Notes under the pieces: generated by a model
The model's database searches: none
Seen by the model: only the letters and a program-made list of their open reading frames with translations
What the model was told of the DNA's origin: nothing
Made by a program: the position numbers and the translations under genes
In this document: in pieces, positions 15,882 to 23,664 of the stretch
Layout: each line of letters starts with the position of its first letter
Position numbering within the stretch: position 1 is the stretch's first letter
Source: Chloroflexota bacterium
GTDB taxonomy: Bacteria; Chloroflexota; UBA11872; VXNJ01
NCBI GenBank assembly: GCA_026707405.1
Contig: JAPOWW010000001.1
Location: 62,001-126,000 of the forward strand
Direction: 5' to 3'
DNA: 64,000 bases

Positions 15882-16820
15882 TTACAACGTTGCCCAGGCT
15901 TCCTGGAAAATGCGCTTGGATCCCGCGAGAACCATGTCCGGGTCTTCGCCCTCGAACGGTTTGATTTCAAAGCTCACGATTGGACGAGGCGTAGGCGAGT
16001 GTCGGTCGAAGAAGCCGGTGTTCGCCATAGCGCGCAGGAACTCGCGAGTCTCGGCGACGCCGTTGACACCGCCGGGGAAGTCCCATCGAGGATGAGTGTC
16101 GCCGAAGTTGGCCCGGCCAGGCCTGCGCACGCAGTTTCCGACATCGACGTGGAAGGTCATGTCGCCCAGAGCCCGGAAGACCTCGTCGGGCTGCACGTAA
16201 AGGAGCGGCAGATGCCCCTGATCGACCAGGAGGCCGAACGAGGGATAGTCGTCACGGATGCGCGCGGTCAGAGCGACGGCGTCGTCGGTCTTCCCGATGA
16301 CCGATTTCTTGTCGACTACCTGGTCGAACTGCTCGAGCGAAATAGGGATCGGCTCGCCGCCGTTGGCGCTCGCTCGGGCGTGAGCGCAAATCTCGTGCAG
16401 GGACTGTTCCAGCGCGTCGATAGCCTCGTATTTCTTGTCTTCGCCCGGATAGGAGTCCCGTCCATCCATCAGAGAAAAGGCCACGCAGCCCAGCTCCAGG
16501 GCTTCGTCCAGCGACTCTTTGACGTTCTCGACGCCGGCCCTGCGCTTGTCTTCCTCCAGGGCCGCAAGGTTTTGTCCGGTATTGAGAATCGGGACCTGGG
16601 CGCGGAAACCGAGCTTCGTGTCCGAGACATCGGCCATGGCGCGCAATTCTTGCCGAACCTTTGGGTCCTTGATCCTAGTTAATTCGAGGATGGTGAAGAA
16701 CTCGTCCTCGAATATCTGCTTGGCGCGTTCGAGAACTGGACCATCGCCATCGCCCGTCTCCGGGAACATCATTCCCAATATGACGCCGAGATCGAAGTGG
16801 GAATGCCAGGGACGATCCAT
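15882..16820 (-). CDS. Xylose-isomerase-like TIM-barrel protein (sugar isomerase/epimerase type)
   Basis: A 312-residue protein with the AP endonuclease family 2 / xylose isomerase-like fold. Acidic and His candidates for a divalent metal lie at strand ends: ISLEQFD, LLVDQGHLPLL, FHVDVGN, GDTHPRWDFPG and SFEIKPFEGED. The DVGN...GDTHPRWD and FEIKP segments match the usual Glu/Asp/His metal site. It probably isomerises or epimerises a sugar or related ketose. It begins the cupin/amidohydrolase/SDR run on the minus strand, which as a whole looks like a small catabolic operon. Confidence 0.75.
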   Translation of the reverse strand: MDRPWHSHFDLGVILGMMFPETGDGDGPVLERAKQIFEDEFFTILELTRIKDPKVRQELRAMADVSDTKLGFRAQVPILNTGQNLAALEEDKRRAGVENVKESLDEALELGCVAFSLMDGRDSYPGEDKKYEAIDALEQSLHEICAHARASANGGEPIPISLEQFDQVVDKKSVIGKTDDAVALTARIRDDYPSFGLLVDQGHLPLLYVQPDEVFRALGDMTFHVDVGNCVRRPGRANFGDTHPRWDFPGGVNGVAETREFLRAMANTGFFDRHSPTPRPIVSFEIKPFEGEDPDMVLAGSKRIFQEAWATL

Positions 16821-17082
16821 CGGTTGCTCCTTTTCAGGAATAAGGCGTATTTAGCTGAGTGAGCGAACGGGAAATCAGGACCGCCAGGCCGGAATGGCAC
16901 CTGCGCCGGTCGGTCTGTGTTTCCGTTCGACGAATCCTAGTTGAATTCGGGGCGCTTTGCTTGTCAAGCCAGAGCGACACGGATGGGTTGGCTTGGCCGG
17001 TCTGCGCGACAGGGCGGCGATACCAGTAGCCGCTTCATGGCTTTGGACGTGACCAGCGTGCGCGTAGATCGTTACACTCGTT

Positions 17083-17106
17083 GGGACTGTCCGATCGGAC
17101 GGTCCC
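17083..17106. promoter_or_regulatory. 24-bp palindrome, candidate operator
   Basis: The two 12-bp halves are reverse complements except for one T/G position on each side, and the central 12 bp (GTCCGATCGGAC) is a perfect palindrome with no loop. That is the form of a dimeric protein-binding site rather than a hairpin. It lies 36 bp before the first gene of an unrecognised two-gene unit. The rest of the 322-bp gap (16821-17142) shows no gene. Confidence 0.5.
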
Positions 17107-17142
17107 GCACAGACTGTGTTCAGTTGAATGGAGTCTTAGCCT

Positions 17143-17559
17143 TTGGCCGATCAAAGCGGCGAGTGGATCGAGTCAGGCCCCGACTGGAATCCCGACCAAC
17201 CGCCAATCAAGTTCGCCGGGGCGTCTATCCGCTGGAGCACGACGCACTTCGATTCGGTGGTCATCCCGCTGATCGTGACGACCAAGCAGGTGTTTTGGGA
17301 CATCCGGTTGAGCGCGTTCGAGATCACGGACCATCTTTTGAAAATAGTGGTCGATCTACCCAGCATCCACGGCATGGCGATGGAGGTCGTATCCTTCAGC
17401 GAGATGGACAGCGCTCCGGCAGGACTGGCTGACGAGGTTGCCGAGGTGTTGAACGCGGTTGGGGCGCAAGTGCTTTCCGAGTCATGGAGCTACGAGATCG
17501 AATTTCGGGAAGGCGACAGGTCAGAGACGTTTCGGGGCGAGATAGCAAGCGGTGACTGA
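17143..17559 (+). CDS. Hypothetical protein, first gene of unknown pair
   Basis: A 138-residue protein of mixed alpha/beta composition, with a TTG start and no signal peptide, membrane span or recognisable motif. The middle alternates hydrophobic residues (FDSVVIPLIVTTKQVFWDIRLSAFEITDH), suggesting a compact sheet. The codon pattern matches the neighbours. Its stop lies inside the start of the next gene (8-bp overlap), so the two are coupled and may act together. It sits directly behind the 24-bp palindrome. Confidence 0.6.
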   Translation: MADQSGEWIESGPDWNPDQPPIKFAGASIRWSTTHFDSVVIPLIVTTKQVFWDIRLSAFEITDHLLKIVVDLPSIHGMAMEVVSFSEMDSAPAGLADEVAEVLNAVGAQVLSESWSYEIEFREGDRSETFRGEIASGD

Positions 17560-18349
17560 TTCGGACCAAAGCGCAGTCTGGTGGACGCTGGAACACCGGC
17601 TGCAAGCCGATCTGGCTTTCTTCGAGGACTACTCCAAATGGAGCGCGTTCAGGCTGATTCGTTCGAGCCGTGAACTGCTGGAGGCCTTCGAAGCTTCCAG
17701 TTCTCGCGATGAGCGCAAGGACTTCGCGGCGCGAATCGCGCTAAATCACCGCGAAGCCCTGGAGACGTTCGGAGCGCTTTGCCACGGATTGCAAACCAGA
17801 GGCCAGGGTCCCGCGATTCGCGGGATATTGCACTGCACGGTTTTGCAAGCCCGCGACGTGCTGCGAGGCATACGAACCCGGTCCCACGTGGGATTCGCGG
17901 AATTCCTGAATCTGGAGAGGGCGCTGGCGGCTGACGGCGCCGCGCCGGCGGACTGCGACGGCGATCTGGAGTCTTTTTGCGAGGATCGGCGGGAAGGTCT
18001 CGCGACCATCGCGACAATCGCGGCGCAAAGCACGCTGTTCCAGTTCTTTTCTCCGGGCGCGGGGCGGTATCTGTTGCTCGGGGCGGGAAAGACTGTTTCG
18101 GAAATCAAGACCGGGATCGCGTCCGAAATGCGCAGCGAGAGCAATTCCGGATTCTTTTTGGTCGATATTTCTCCGCCGGGTTCGACGGACGATCCAGATC
18201 TACTGGGAATCGGCGCGCCCGCGGTTCCGGCGATACTCCGCTCCTCGGTCAAGGAGATCGACTTCATGGCGAGCGAGGGATCGGCGATAGCTTCGCTGGC
18301 CGCGAGCCTGGCTCGTTCCGGCCATCTCTATGCCGATACTTCGGACTAG
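17552..18349 (+). CDS. Hypothetical protein, second gene of unknown pair
   Basis: A 265-residue protein with a GTG start overlapping the previous stop. The first 130 residues look helical and rich in Arg/Leu/Glu (EALETFGALCHGLQ, VLQARDVLRGIRTR). The C-terminal half has glycine-rich turns (FSPGAGRYLLLGAG). I recognise no family. There are no membrane spans or catalytic signatures. It ends 31 bp before the oppositely oriented CobW gene. Confidence 0.6.
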   Translation: MTDSDQSAVWWTLEHRLQADLAFFEDYSKWSAFRLIRSSRELLEAFEASSSRDERKDFAARIALNHREALETFGALCHGLQTRGQGPAIRGILHCTVLQARDVLRGIRTRSHVGFAEFLNLERALAADGAAPADCDGDLESFCEDRREGLATIATIAAQSTLFQFFSPGAGRYLLLGAGKTVSEIKTGIASEMRSESNSGFFLVDISPPGSTDDPDLLGIGAPAVPAILRSSVKEIDFMASEGSAIASLAASLARSGHLYADTSD

Positions 18350-18379
18350 CCGACGGGCGTCAGGTCCCCGCGGGCGCGG

Positions 18380-19288
18380 TCAACCCGCGTGAAGCGCGTC
18401 CTCGATTTCGCTTTCTCGCAGCCCCGTTCCTATGAACTCGACACGGGGATCGGCGGGGCCGAACTCGTGAATATCCCAGCTACCCATCACGTACTCGATT
18501 CGGACCATGCCCTCGCCGGTCTCGATGAACCCCTTGGCGCGCACAACGTCGCCGAAATTACCCTGCTCCACCGACTTGAGGAAGCCTTCGACTTGTGAGC
18601 GCGCCATTTTGGGTGGCTGGATCGAGAGCGTTTCCATCCCCTGGGTCGAGTCGGCGACCTCATGGTGGTGGTCGTGCTCGTCGTCATGGCTCGAATCGTC
18701 CGCGCCGTTTGCGCCGAATACGAGCATGGGGTCTACGTCGCAGTAGGTGGTCACGTACATCTGACCGGCGGGATTCAGGTCTCTGACGAATTTGCGGGCG
18801 CGTTCCAGGTCGTCCTCATTTACGAGGTCGGCCTTGTTTATCAGCACCAGGGATGCTTGAGAAATCTGGTCTTCGAAGAACTTGCCGAATGCACGGCTCG
18901 CCAGCTCGTATTTGTTGGCGTCAAGAATCGTGGCCCGGGAGTCGACCGAGGCGAACTCGGCTATTTCGCGAAAGTCGAATACCTCGTCGATCTGGTTTGG
19001 AGCCGCCAGCCCGGTAGGTTCGATGACGAGCCGCTCCGGATGGAACCGCTTCTCAAGCTCCTTGAGGGCAAGGAACAGATCGCCGCGCAGCTCGCAGCAG
19101 ATGCAGCCGTTGGGCAGCATCTGCACGTTCATCTCGTCGGATTCCAGAACGGTGCCATCGATGCCCACCTCGCCCATTTCGTTGACGAGCACGGCGACGC
19201 GCTCGCGCACGGCTAGCTTGGGAATGAGGCTTCTGAGGAACGTGGTTTTCCCGGAACCGAGGAATCCGTAAACGATCGTTACGTTCAT
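18380..19288 (-). CDS. CobW/COG0523-family GTPase metallochaperone
   Basis: A 302-residue G3E GTPase. Walker A GFLGSGKTT at 8-16, metal motif GCICC (C62, C64, C65), EPTG switch, NKAD guanine site, and a metal-rich insert SSHDDEHDHHHE near residue 200. COG0523 proteins deliver zinc, cobalt or other metals to client enzymes using GTP. Here it closes an operon with a UroD-like methyltransferase (a zinc enzyme), a corrinoid protein and a MetF-like reductase. A role in metal loading of that system is plausible but inferred. Confidence 0.9.
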   Translation of the reverse strand: MNVTIVYGFLGSGKTTFLRSLIPKLAVRERVAVLVNEMGEVGIDGTVLESDEMNVQMLPNGCICCELRGDLFLALKELEKRFHPERLVIEPTGLAAPNQIDEVFDFREIAEFASVDSRATILDANKYELASRAFGKFFEDQISQASLVLINKADLVNEDDLERARKFVRDLNPAGQMYVTTYCDVDPMLVFGANGADDSSHDDEHDHHHEVADSTQGMETLSIQPPKMARSQVEGFLKSVEQGNFGDVVRAKGFIETGEGMVRIEYVMGSWDIHEFGPADPRVEFIGTGLRESEIEDALHAG

Positions 19289-19347
19289 CTGAGGCGGTTG
19301 GAGCGGCGGTCGGGATCGGGACTCGTGAGCGCGGCGGGCGTCACGGT

Positions 19348-20445
19348 CTAGATCTCGATGCCCGCTTTCTCCTGCGCGTCAAGCTCCAGCACGGTATCGG
19401 CGATCATCTTCAGGCTTGCATCGCTGACTTGCGGCGGCACGGCGCATTCGGGCGAGACTACGTCGATCCCGGCGCTGTAGACGTTCTTGACCTCTTCCTT
19501 GATTGCTTCAGGATCGCCGTTCATCAGCGTGATGATGTTGCTGACGTTGCCAACCAGGGGGAAGTCGCCGACCTCCTTCTTGGACTCGTGAGGGTCGTTC
19601 TCATACGCGAAGTGGAAGGCGTCAAAACCCGCTTCCTTGATGTACTTCATGCGGTCGAGCGTGTTGCCGCAGCAGTGGAGCATTACAGGACCATCGATTC
19701 GGGGAGCGATCTCACTGTGGACCGGCATCAGGAAATCGCGATAAGTATCCGCACGAACCAGGTCGCCGGTGGAGTGGTCGGCGAGAGTCAACACGTCAGC
19801 ACCGGCCTCGAATTGCGCATTGGCGAACATCACGGAGACGTCCTTGAGAACATCGAGGCAGCCGCGCACCCAATCGGGGTCGAGGATGATGTTCAGCAGG
19901 AAGTCCTGCACACCGAACATGTGATAGGAGAGCGTCCACGGCCCCATCACCTTGCCGACAACGCAGGCGTCCGGGTGGCGCTTGCGAAGGATCTTGACCG
20001 CGTCGATTATCGACTTGGCTTCCGGGCGGTCCAGAAAGTCGTCGGGGATTTTGGCTTCGTCGGGACCGCTCCAGAGCGGGGGCTGCTTACATGCGGGCAT
20101 CCGCGGGCCGGAAGTGATTTTGCCGTCCTTTTCGACGAAGGGATCTTCGCCCCACTCGACCGGCGCGCCCAGAGCCGCCGCACCATGAATGAGACCGAAG
20201 TACGGCATTACGGTGTCGTAGCCCAAGTCGGTGTAGCTCAACTCGGCCAAGCCGGCGATCTCCTCCGCGTCCGTGTGCGCCTCGGGCCATTCGTGTCCGG
20301 TCCTGCGCATCTGCTCGTAGGTGGCGGACGAGGTGATGTTGCCGACCGGCCGGCGGTCGACCGGTTCGCGCTTGATCGCGGCGACGAAGCGTTCCCGCGG
20401 CGACATCTCACCGTTACCGCTTTTCGAGCTAATTACGTTGGCCAT
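19348..20445 (-). CDS. Corrinoid-dependent methyltransferase, UroD/MtaA-like
   Basis: About 365 residues in the uroporphyrinogen decarboxylase fold used by MtaA/CmuA-type methyltransferases. The zinc site is visible as His-x-Cys in MLHCCGNT plus a later Cys in SPECAVPP; true HemE proteins lack this set. The ATG at 20445 is chosen because GGAGG lies 5 nt upstream; a GTG at 20451 is alternative. Its corrinoid partner is encoded 110 bp upstream on the same strand. The enzyme should transfer a methyl group to or from that corrinoid. The methyl donor (methanol, methoxyaromatic, methylamine, methyl sulfide or halide) is not predictable. Confidence 0.88.
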   Translation of the reverse strand: MANVISSKSGNGEMSPRERFVAAIKREPVDRRPVGNITSSATYEQMRRTGHEWPEAHTDAEEIAGLAELSYTDLGYDTVMPYFGLIHGAAALGAPVEWGEDPFVEKDGKITSGPRMPACKQPPLWSGPDEAKIPDDFLDRPEAKSIIDAVKILRKRHPDACVVGKVMGPWTLSYHMFGVQDFLLNIILDPDWVRGCLDVLKDVSVMFANAQFEAGADVLTLADHSTGDLVRADTYRDFLMPVHSEIAPRIDGPVMLHCCGNTLDRMKYIKEAGFDAFHFAYENDPHESKKEVGDFPLVGNVSNIITLMNGDPEAIKEEVKNVYSAGIDVVSPECAVPPQVSDASLKMIADTVLELDAQEKAGIEI

Positions 20446-20561
20446 TGGCACCTCCGATCGCCGTCGCCCCCAATCCCGCAGGATCTCACGCCATGCTGAT
20501 GTTCGTTTTTCTCATCGTATTTTATTGTGGCTGGCCAACGAAGCGGCTTGCTTGCACGGGC

Positions 20562-21434
20562 TTATTGATACCGCGCCACTTCGCGGTCCATGGCTTCCAG
20601 CAATCTCTGAATAGCCGCGTCGTCGGCGCCCATGTCGCGGGCCTCGAGCGCGACCTCCCTGGCCGCTTCGGTTTCCTCGGTTATTTGCTGAGGGCTTTCA
20701 CGCCGAATCGCTACTTCGAACAGGTCTCTGGCCTCGAGCAAGAGCCGCCTGGCGGCTTCTTCGGGCGTCTCCTGGACCTCAACTCCCATCAAACGCTTGG
20801 CCAGCGCCACGCCGGCGGCGGCGTCGGCGCCGTATCCATGCGCGCCGACCTCGTTGGCCCAGTCCTGCGTGACCGGCGCGCCTCCGACGATCACGCTCAC
20901 CTTGTCCCCAAGCCCGGCGTCCTTGACTGCCTGGACTACGGTTGGGAAGTAGATCATGGTGGTCGTCAAGAGTGCTGAAAGTCCGATTATGTTGGCGTCG
21001 GTTTCTATTGCCTTGTCTATGTAACTTTGGGCGTCGCAGTCGATTCCGAGGTCGTAAACGACGAATCCGGCGCCTTCGAGCATCATGCCGAGCAGATTCT
21101 TGCCGATGTCGTGCAGGTCGCCTCTAACGGTCCCGATGACGACCGTTCCGAGCGGCTCGGCTCCCGTCGCGGCCAGCAGCGGCTGAACGAGCGCCATGCC
21201 CATTTTCATGGCGCGGGCGGACATCAGCACTTCGGGGACGTAGTACTCGTTGCGCCGGAATCGTTCGCCTACGACGTCCATTGCGGGCAGCATTCCGTCG
21301 TTGACGATCACTTTGGCGTCGATCTGGTTGTCGATGCAGTCTTGAACGGACGACACCGCCGTGTTCGCATCGCCGCCGATGATCGCTTCGTGGAGTATCT
21401 GGACCGTACTGGCAAAATCGAACTCTGCCGCCAC
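20562..21434 (-). CDS. Cobalamin-binding corrinoid protein of methyltransferase system
   Basis: A 290-residue protein. A helical cap domain (about 1-90) precedes a B12-binding Rossmann domain. That domain carries the base-off motif D106-x-H108-x-x-G111 in RGDLHDIGKN, the SxL loop GLSALLT and the VGGAPVT loop. Methanol/methylamine-type corrinoid proteins end about residue 215. This one continues for about 70 residues of acidic, helical sequence (EEAARRLLLEARDLFEVAIR... IQRLLEAMDREV), which is unusual. It is the methyl shuttle between the UroD-like enzyme and the pterin-dependent methyltransferase encoded on the other strand. Confidence 0.92.
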   Translation of the reverse strand: MAAEFDFASTVQILHEAIIGGDANTAVSSVQDCIDNQIDAKVIVNDGMLPAMDVVGERFRRNEYYVPEVLMSARAMKMGMALVQPLLAATGAEPLGTVVIGTVRGDLHDIGKNLLGMMLEGAGFVVYDLGIDCDAQSYIDKAIETDANIIGLSALLTTTMIYFPTVVQAVKDAGLGDKVSVIVGGAPVTQDWANEVGAHGYGADAAAGVALAKRLMGVEVQETPEEAARRLLLEARDLFEVAIRRESPQQITEETEAAREVALEARDMGADDAAIQRLLEAMDREVARYQ

Positions 21435-21573
21435 CGAAAGTCCTCCAATTCGCTCTAAACGCGCGGTCTATCAACCTCAGTTTAGAGAGTGTCGATAATC
21501 GCCTCGAGCTTCACAGTCGTCTAGTTGTAGAGTCTGTAAGTCTAAGGTAGTTGTCGACTTCGCGCCGTTGCGC

Positions 21574-22443
21574 CTACCGCGCCCCCGCAGGCTGTGCCAT
21601 CCGCTCCAATAGCGGGTCGGCCCAAAGCCGAGCCTGCTCTACCTGATTGAAGGTAAATACGTGGACGCCGGCGAACCCAAGGTCGCGTCCGTTCTTGGGG
21701 CTGTTCAGCTTTGAAAGCAGCTTGTCCGGGGTGTAGGAAGGCCTTAGAAACTGGCCCACCATGCCGAGTTTGGACTTGAGGAAACGCCGGGCGTCGGACA
21801 CTCCGCAGGTCCGAGCCAGCTCCAGGAGCCGCAGAGCGTTCATGGGAGAGGGTATGCCGATGAAAATCGGCAGGGAAACTCCTTTGTCGCGGATTCTCGC
21901 GGCCCAGTCGAGCGTTGCGCGGGCATCGAAGCACATCTGGGTGACGACGTGGGTTGCGTACGGCTGTTTGTCGGTGAGTGCCTGCATAAGCGAATCGTCC
22001 GGGACTACCGGATGGGTTTGCGGATAGCCGGCGATCCCGACGAACTCGAACCGGCGACCCATATCGGCGATTTCCCGCAGAAGCGCGAATGACGAATCGT
22101 AAGGTCCCCAAGGCGGGTCCGGATCGCCGCCGAGCGCCATGATTCCCCTTGTGTCGGTATCGGCCAGCGCGTCCATGACTTCGCGGAGATGCTCACGCGA
22201 CTTGATGGCTCTGGCGGTGACGTGCGGGATGGGACGGTAGCCTTTGCCGGTCAGCCGCTTGTGAAGCCGCAGCGTTGGGGCGATGCCGTTGGTCGGCGAG
22301 CATGAAATGCTGATTCTCGATTCCGGAGAGAGGTTACGAAGCACCTTTCGAAGCGCGCCTTTGGCCGGGACGACCTCGAACTGCACGTGCGAGAGCAGGC
22401 CGCCTGAGACTCCGGTGTCACGTAGAAGTGCTTTGCTCGCCAT
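21574..22443 (-). CDS. Methylenetetrahydrofolate reductase-like protein
   Basis: A 289-residue TIM-barrel protein of the MetF family. Recognisable features are FEVVPAKG near the N terminus (the FE.xPPK flavin/folate motif), PHVTAR, GIMALGGDPD (the usual ..LRGD.. strand), QMCFDA and GVHVFTFN near the end. It interconverts methyl-H4folate and methylene-H4folate. As first gene of the CobW/UroD/corrinoid operon it most likely oxidises methyl groups delivered by the corrinoid system. No C-terminal extension is present. A dedicated MetF for this module, separate from methionine synthesis, is inferred from context. Confidence 0.85.
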   Translation of the reverse strand: MASKALLRDTGVSGGLLSHVQFEVVPAKGALRKVLRNLSPESRISISCSPTNGIAPTLRLHKRLTGKGYRPIPHVTARAIKSREHLREVMDALADTDTRGIMALGGDPDPPWGPYDSSFALLREIADMGRRFEFVGIAGYPQTHPVVPDDSLMQALTDKQPYATHVVTQMCFDARATLDWAARIRDKGVSLPIFIGIPSPMNALRLLELARTCGVSDARRFLKSKLGMVGQFLRPSYTPDKLLSKLNSPKNGRDLGFAGVHVFTFNQVEQARLWADPLLERMAQPAGAR

Positions 22444-22500
22444 GTAAGTTCCTATTTGACACTGTTACGTTCCCGTCTTCCCGGAAGCGCCTGCCAGGAG

Positions 22501-22545
22501 AGTGCACAACGTGGCATCTCGCTCGTAAACAACAGTGCACCAACG
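22501..22545. promoter_or_regulatory. Direct repeats AGTGCAC in divergent corrinoid-module intergenic region
   Basis: AGTGCACAACG at 22501 and AGTGCACCAACG at 22534 are spaced 33 bp apart, near three helical turns. They lie between the two divergent halves of the corrinoid module. A perfect 10-bp palindrome ATGCTAGCAT (22562-22571) lies just beyond. These are candidate regulator sites that could coordinate both operons. No confident promoter boxes were found. Confidence 0.3.
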
Positions 22546-22587
22546 GTTCACGGGCGCCGCCATGCTAGCATTACGCAATCTTACAGA

Positions 22588-22621
22588 GATGGGACTGGGT
22601 ATCCCATCCTAGAGACCGGCC
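22588..22621 (+). promoter_or_regulatory. Structured leader with B12-box-like sequence
   Basis: A perfect 7-bp hairpin (GATGGGA / TCCCATC, 22588-22608) runs into 22606-22621. That 16-base stretch matches 13 of the 16 positions of the remembered cobalamin-riboswitch B12 box (core GAGACCGGCC). A further stem (CTCGT/ACGAG, about 22624-22652) follows before the methyltransferase gene. The other conserved cobalamin-riboswitch segments were not found, so this is a suggestion only. Confidence 0.25.
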
Positions 22622-22683
22622 CCCTCGTGAGCGCTGGCTGCCGCTTGGACGAGACCCCACAGGTTTTCCCGGTCTAACTGAAT

Positions 22684-23583
22684 ATGGCACGGAGGTCCGG
22701 CTTGGAAACTCGCTTACTCGGCACCGCGAAGGAAGTGCTTATAGGAGCCGACCATCCGTTTTGCCCAATCGGCGAACGAATCAACCCGACCAACAAGCCG
22801 CGGCTAACGCGGGCGATCAAGGAGGGTAACTGGGAACACCTTCAGCGGATGGCCAGGCGTCAGGTCAGAGCCGGGGCTAAGGTGATCGACATCAATGTCG
22901 GAGTGCCTGGAGCGGACGAGGCGGCCGCCATGCGGTCGGCGGTAAGGGCGATCCAGGAAGTGATCGACGTTCCGATCTCCATCGACTCGTCAACGATAGA
23001 AGTGCTGCTGGCGGGTCTGGAAGTCGCAGAGGGACGCCCCCTGGTGAACTCGGTTCCGGCCGAGGAGACCTACATGGAGCGTCTGCTCCCGGCCATCAAG
23101 GACCGGGACGCCGCGATGATCGGCATGTGCATGAAAGGCGGGGCCAACATGCCGACGACCGTGGAAGAGCGGCTGGATATAGCGCATACGCTGCTAGACC
23201 AGGCGGACAAGCACGGTATCGCGTCGGAGGACGTGATTATCGACGTACTGATACTGCCGATAGGCGCCGATCACGGCACGGGTCTGACGACGCTGCAAAG
23301 CGTTCAGCAAGTCGCAACCGAGCTTGGCAACAACACGAGCGTAGGTCTGAGCAATCTGTCGTTCGGAATGCCCGACCGCCAGTTCTTGAACACGCTCATG
23401 CTCGGCATGTGCATTCAGGCGGGTCTTACGGCGGCGATTCTCGACGTGATCCAGACGCAGATCCAGATGGCGATTTCGGGGTCCGACATGATTCGCGGCC
23501 TCGACGAGTACTGTATGCGGTGGATAGCAGAGTTCCGGGCGCGACAAGCCAAACAGGCGGCGAAGAAGAAGGGCGCGGCCTGA
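22684..23583 (+). CDS. Methyltetrahydrofolate:corrinoid methyltransferase
   Basis: A 299-residue pterin-binding TIM barrel of the AcsE/MtgA/MtvA type. Pterin motif GERINPTN near residue 30, IDINVG, SIDSS and GLSNLSFGMP are all present. It transfers methyl groups between the corrinoid protein and H4folate, linking the UroD-like enzyme to the MetF-like reductase. The ATG at 22684 has no ribosome site. A TTG at 22702 has GGAGG exactly 6 nt upstream and may be the true start, removing six residues. It is far shorter than MetH and lacks its other domains. The RACo-like gene lies 81 bp downstream. Confidence 0.93.
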   Translation: MARRSGLETRLLGTAKEVLIGADHPFCPIGERINPTNKPRLTRAIKEGNWEHLQRMARRQVRAGAKVIDINVGVPGADEAAAMRSAVRAIQEVIDVPISIDSSTIEVLLAGLEVAEGRPLVNSVPAEETYMERLLPAIKDRDAAMIGMCMKGGANMPTTVEERLDIAHTLLDQADKHGIASEDVIIDVLILPIGADHGTGLTTLQSVQQVATELGNNTSVGLSNLSFGMPDRQFLNTLMLGMCIQAGLTAAILDVIQTQIQMAISGSDMIRGLDEYCMRWIAEFRARQAKQAAKKKGAA

Positions 23584-23664
23584 CCGCGAGCGGTGTCCCG
23601 CGCGCTCCCGTGCGAGAATTCACTTGACTTCCGAATTCAGCACATATCCCAGGCTCGTTGAGAA

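Noticed and set aside
19429..20499. 356-residue plus-strand frame opposite the UroD-like methyltransferase
   Set aside because: Shadow frame; the minus strand has the zinc-site motifs and a good ribosome site.
22444..22683. Confident cobalamin riboswitch
   Set aside because: Only a B12-box-like stretch and local hairpins are seen; the other conserved segments are missing, so it is listed as a suggestion only.
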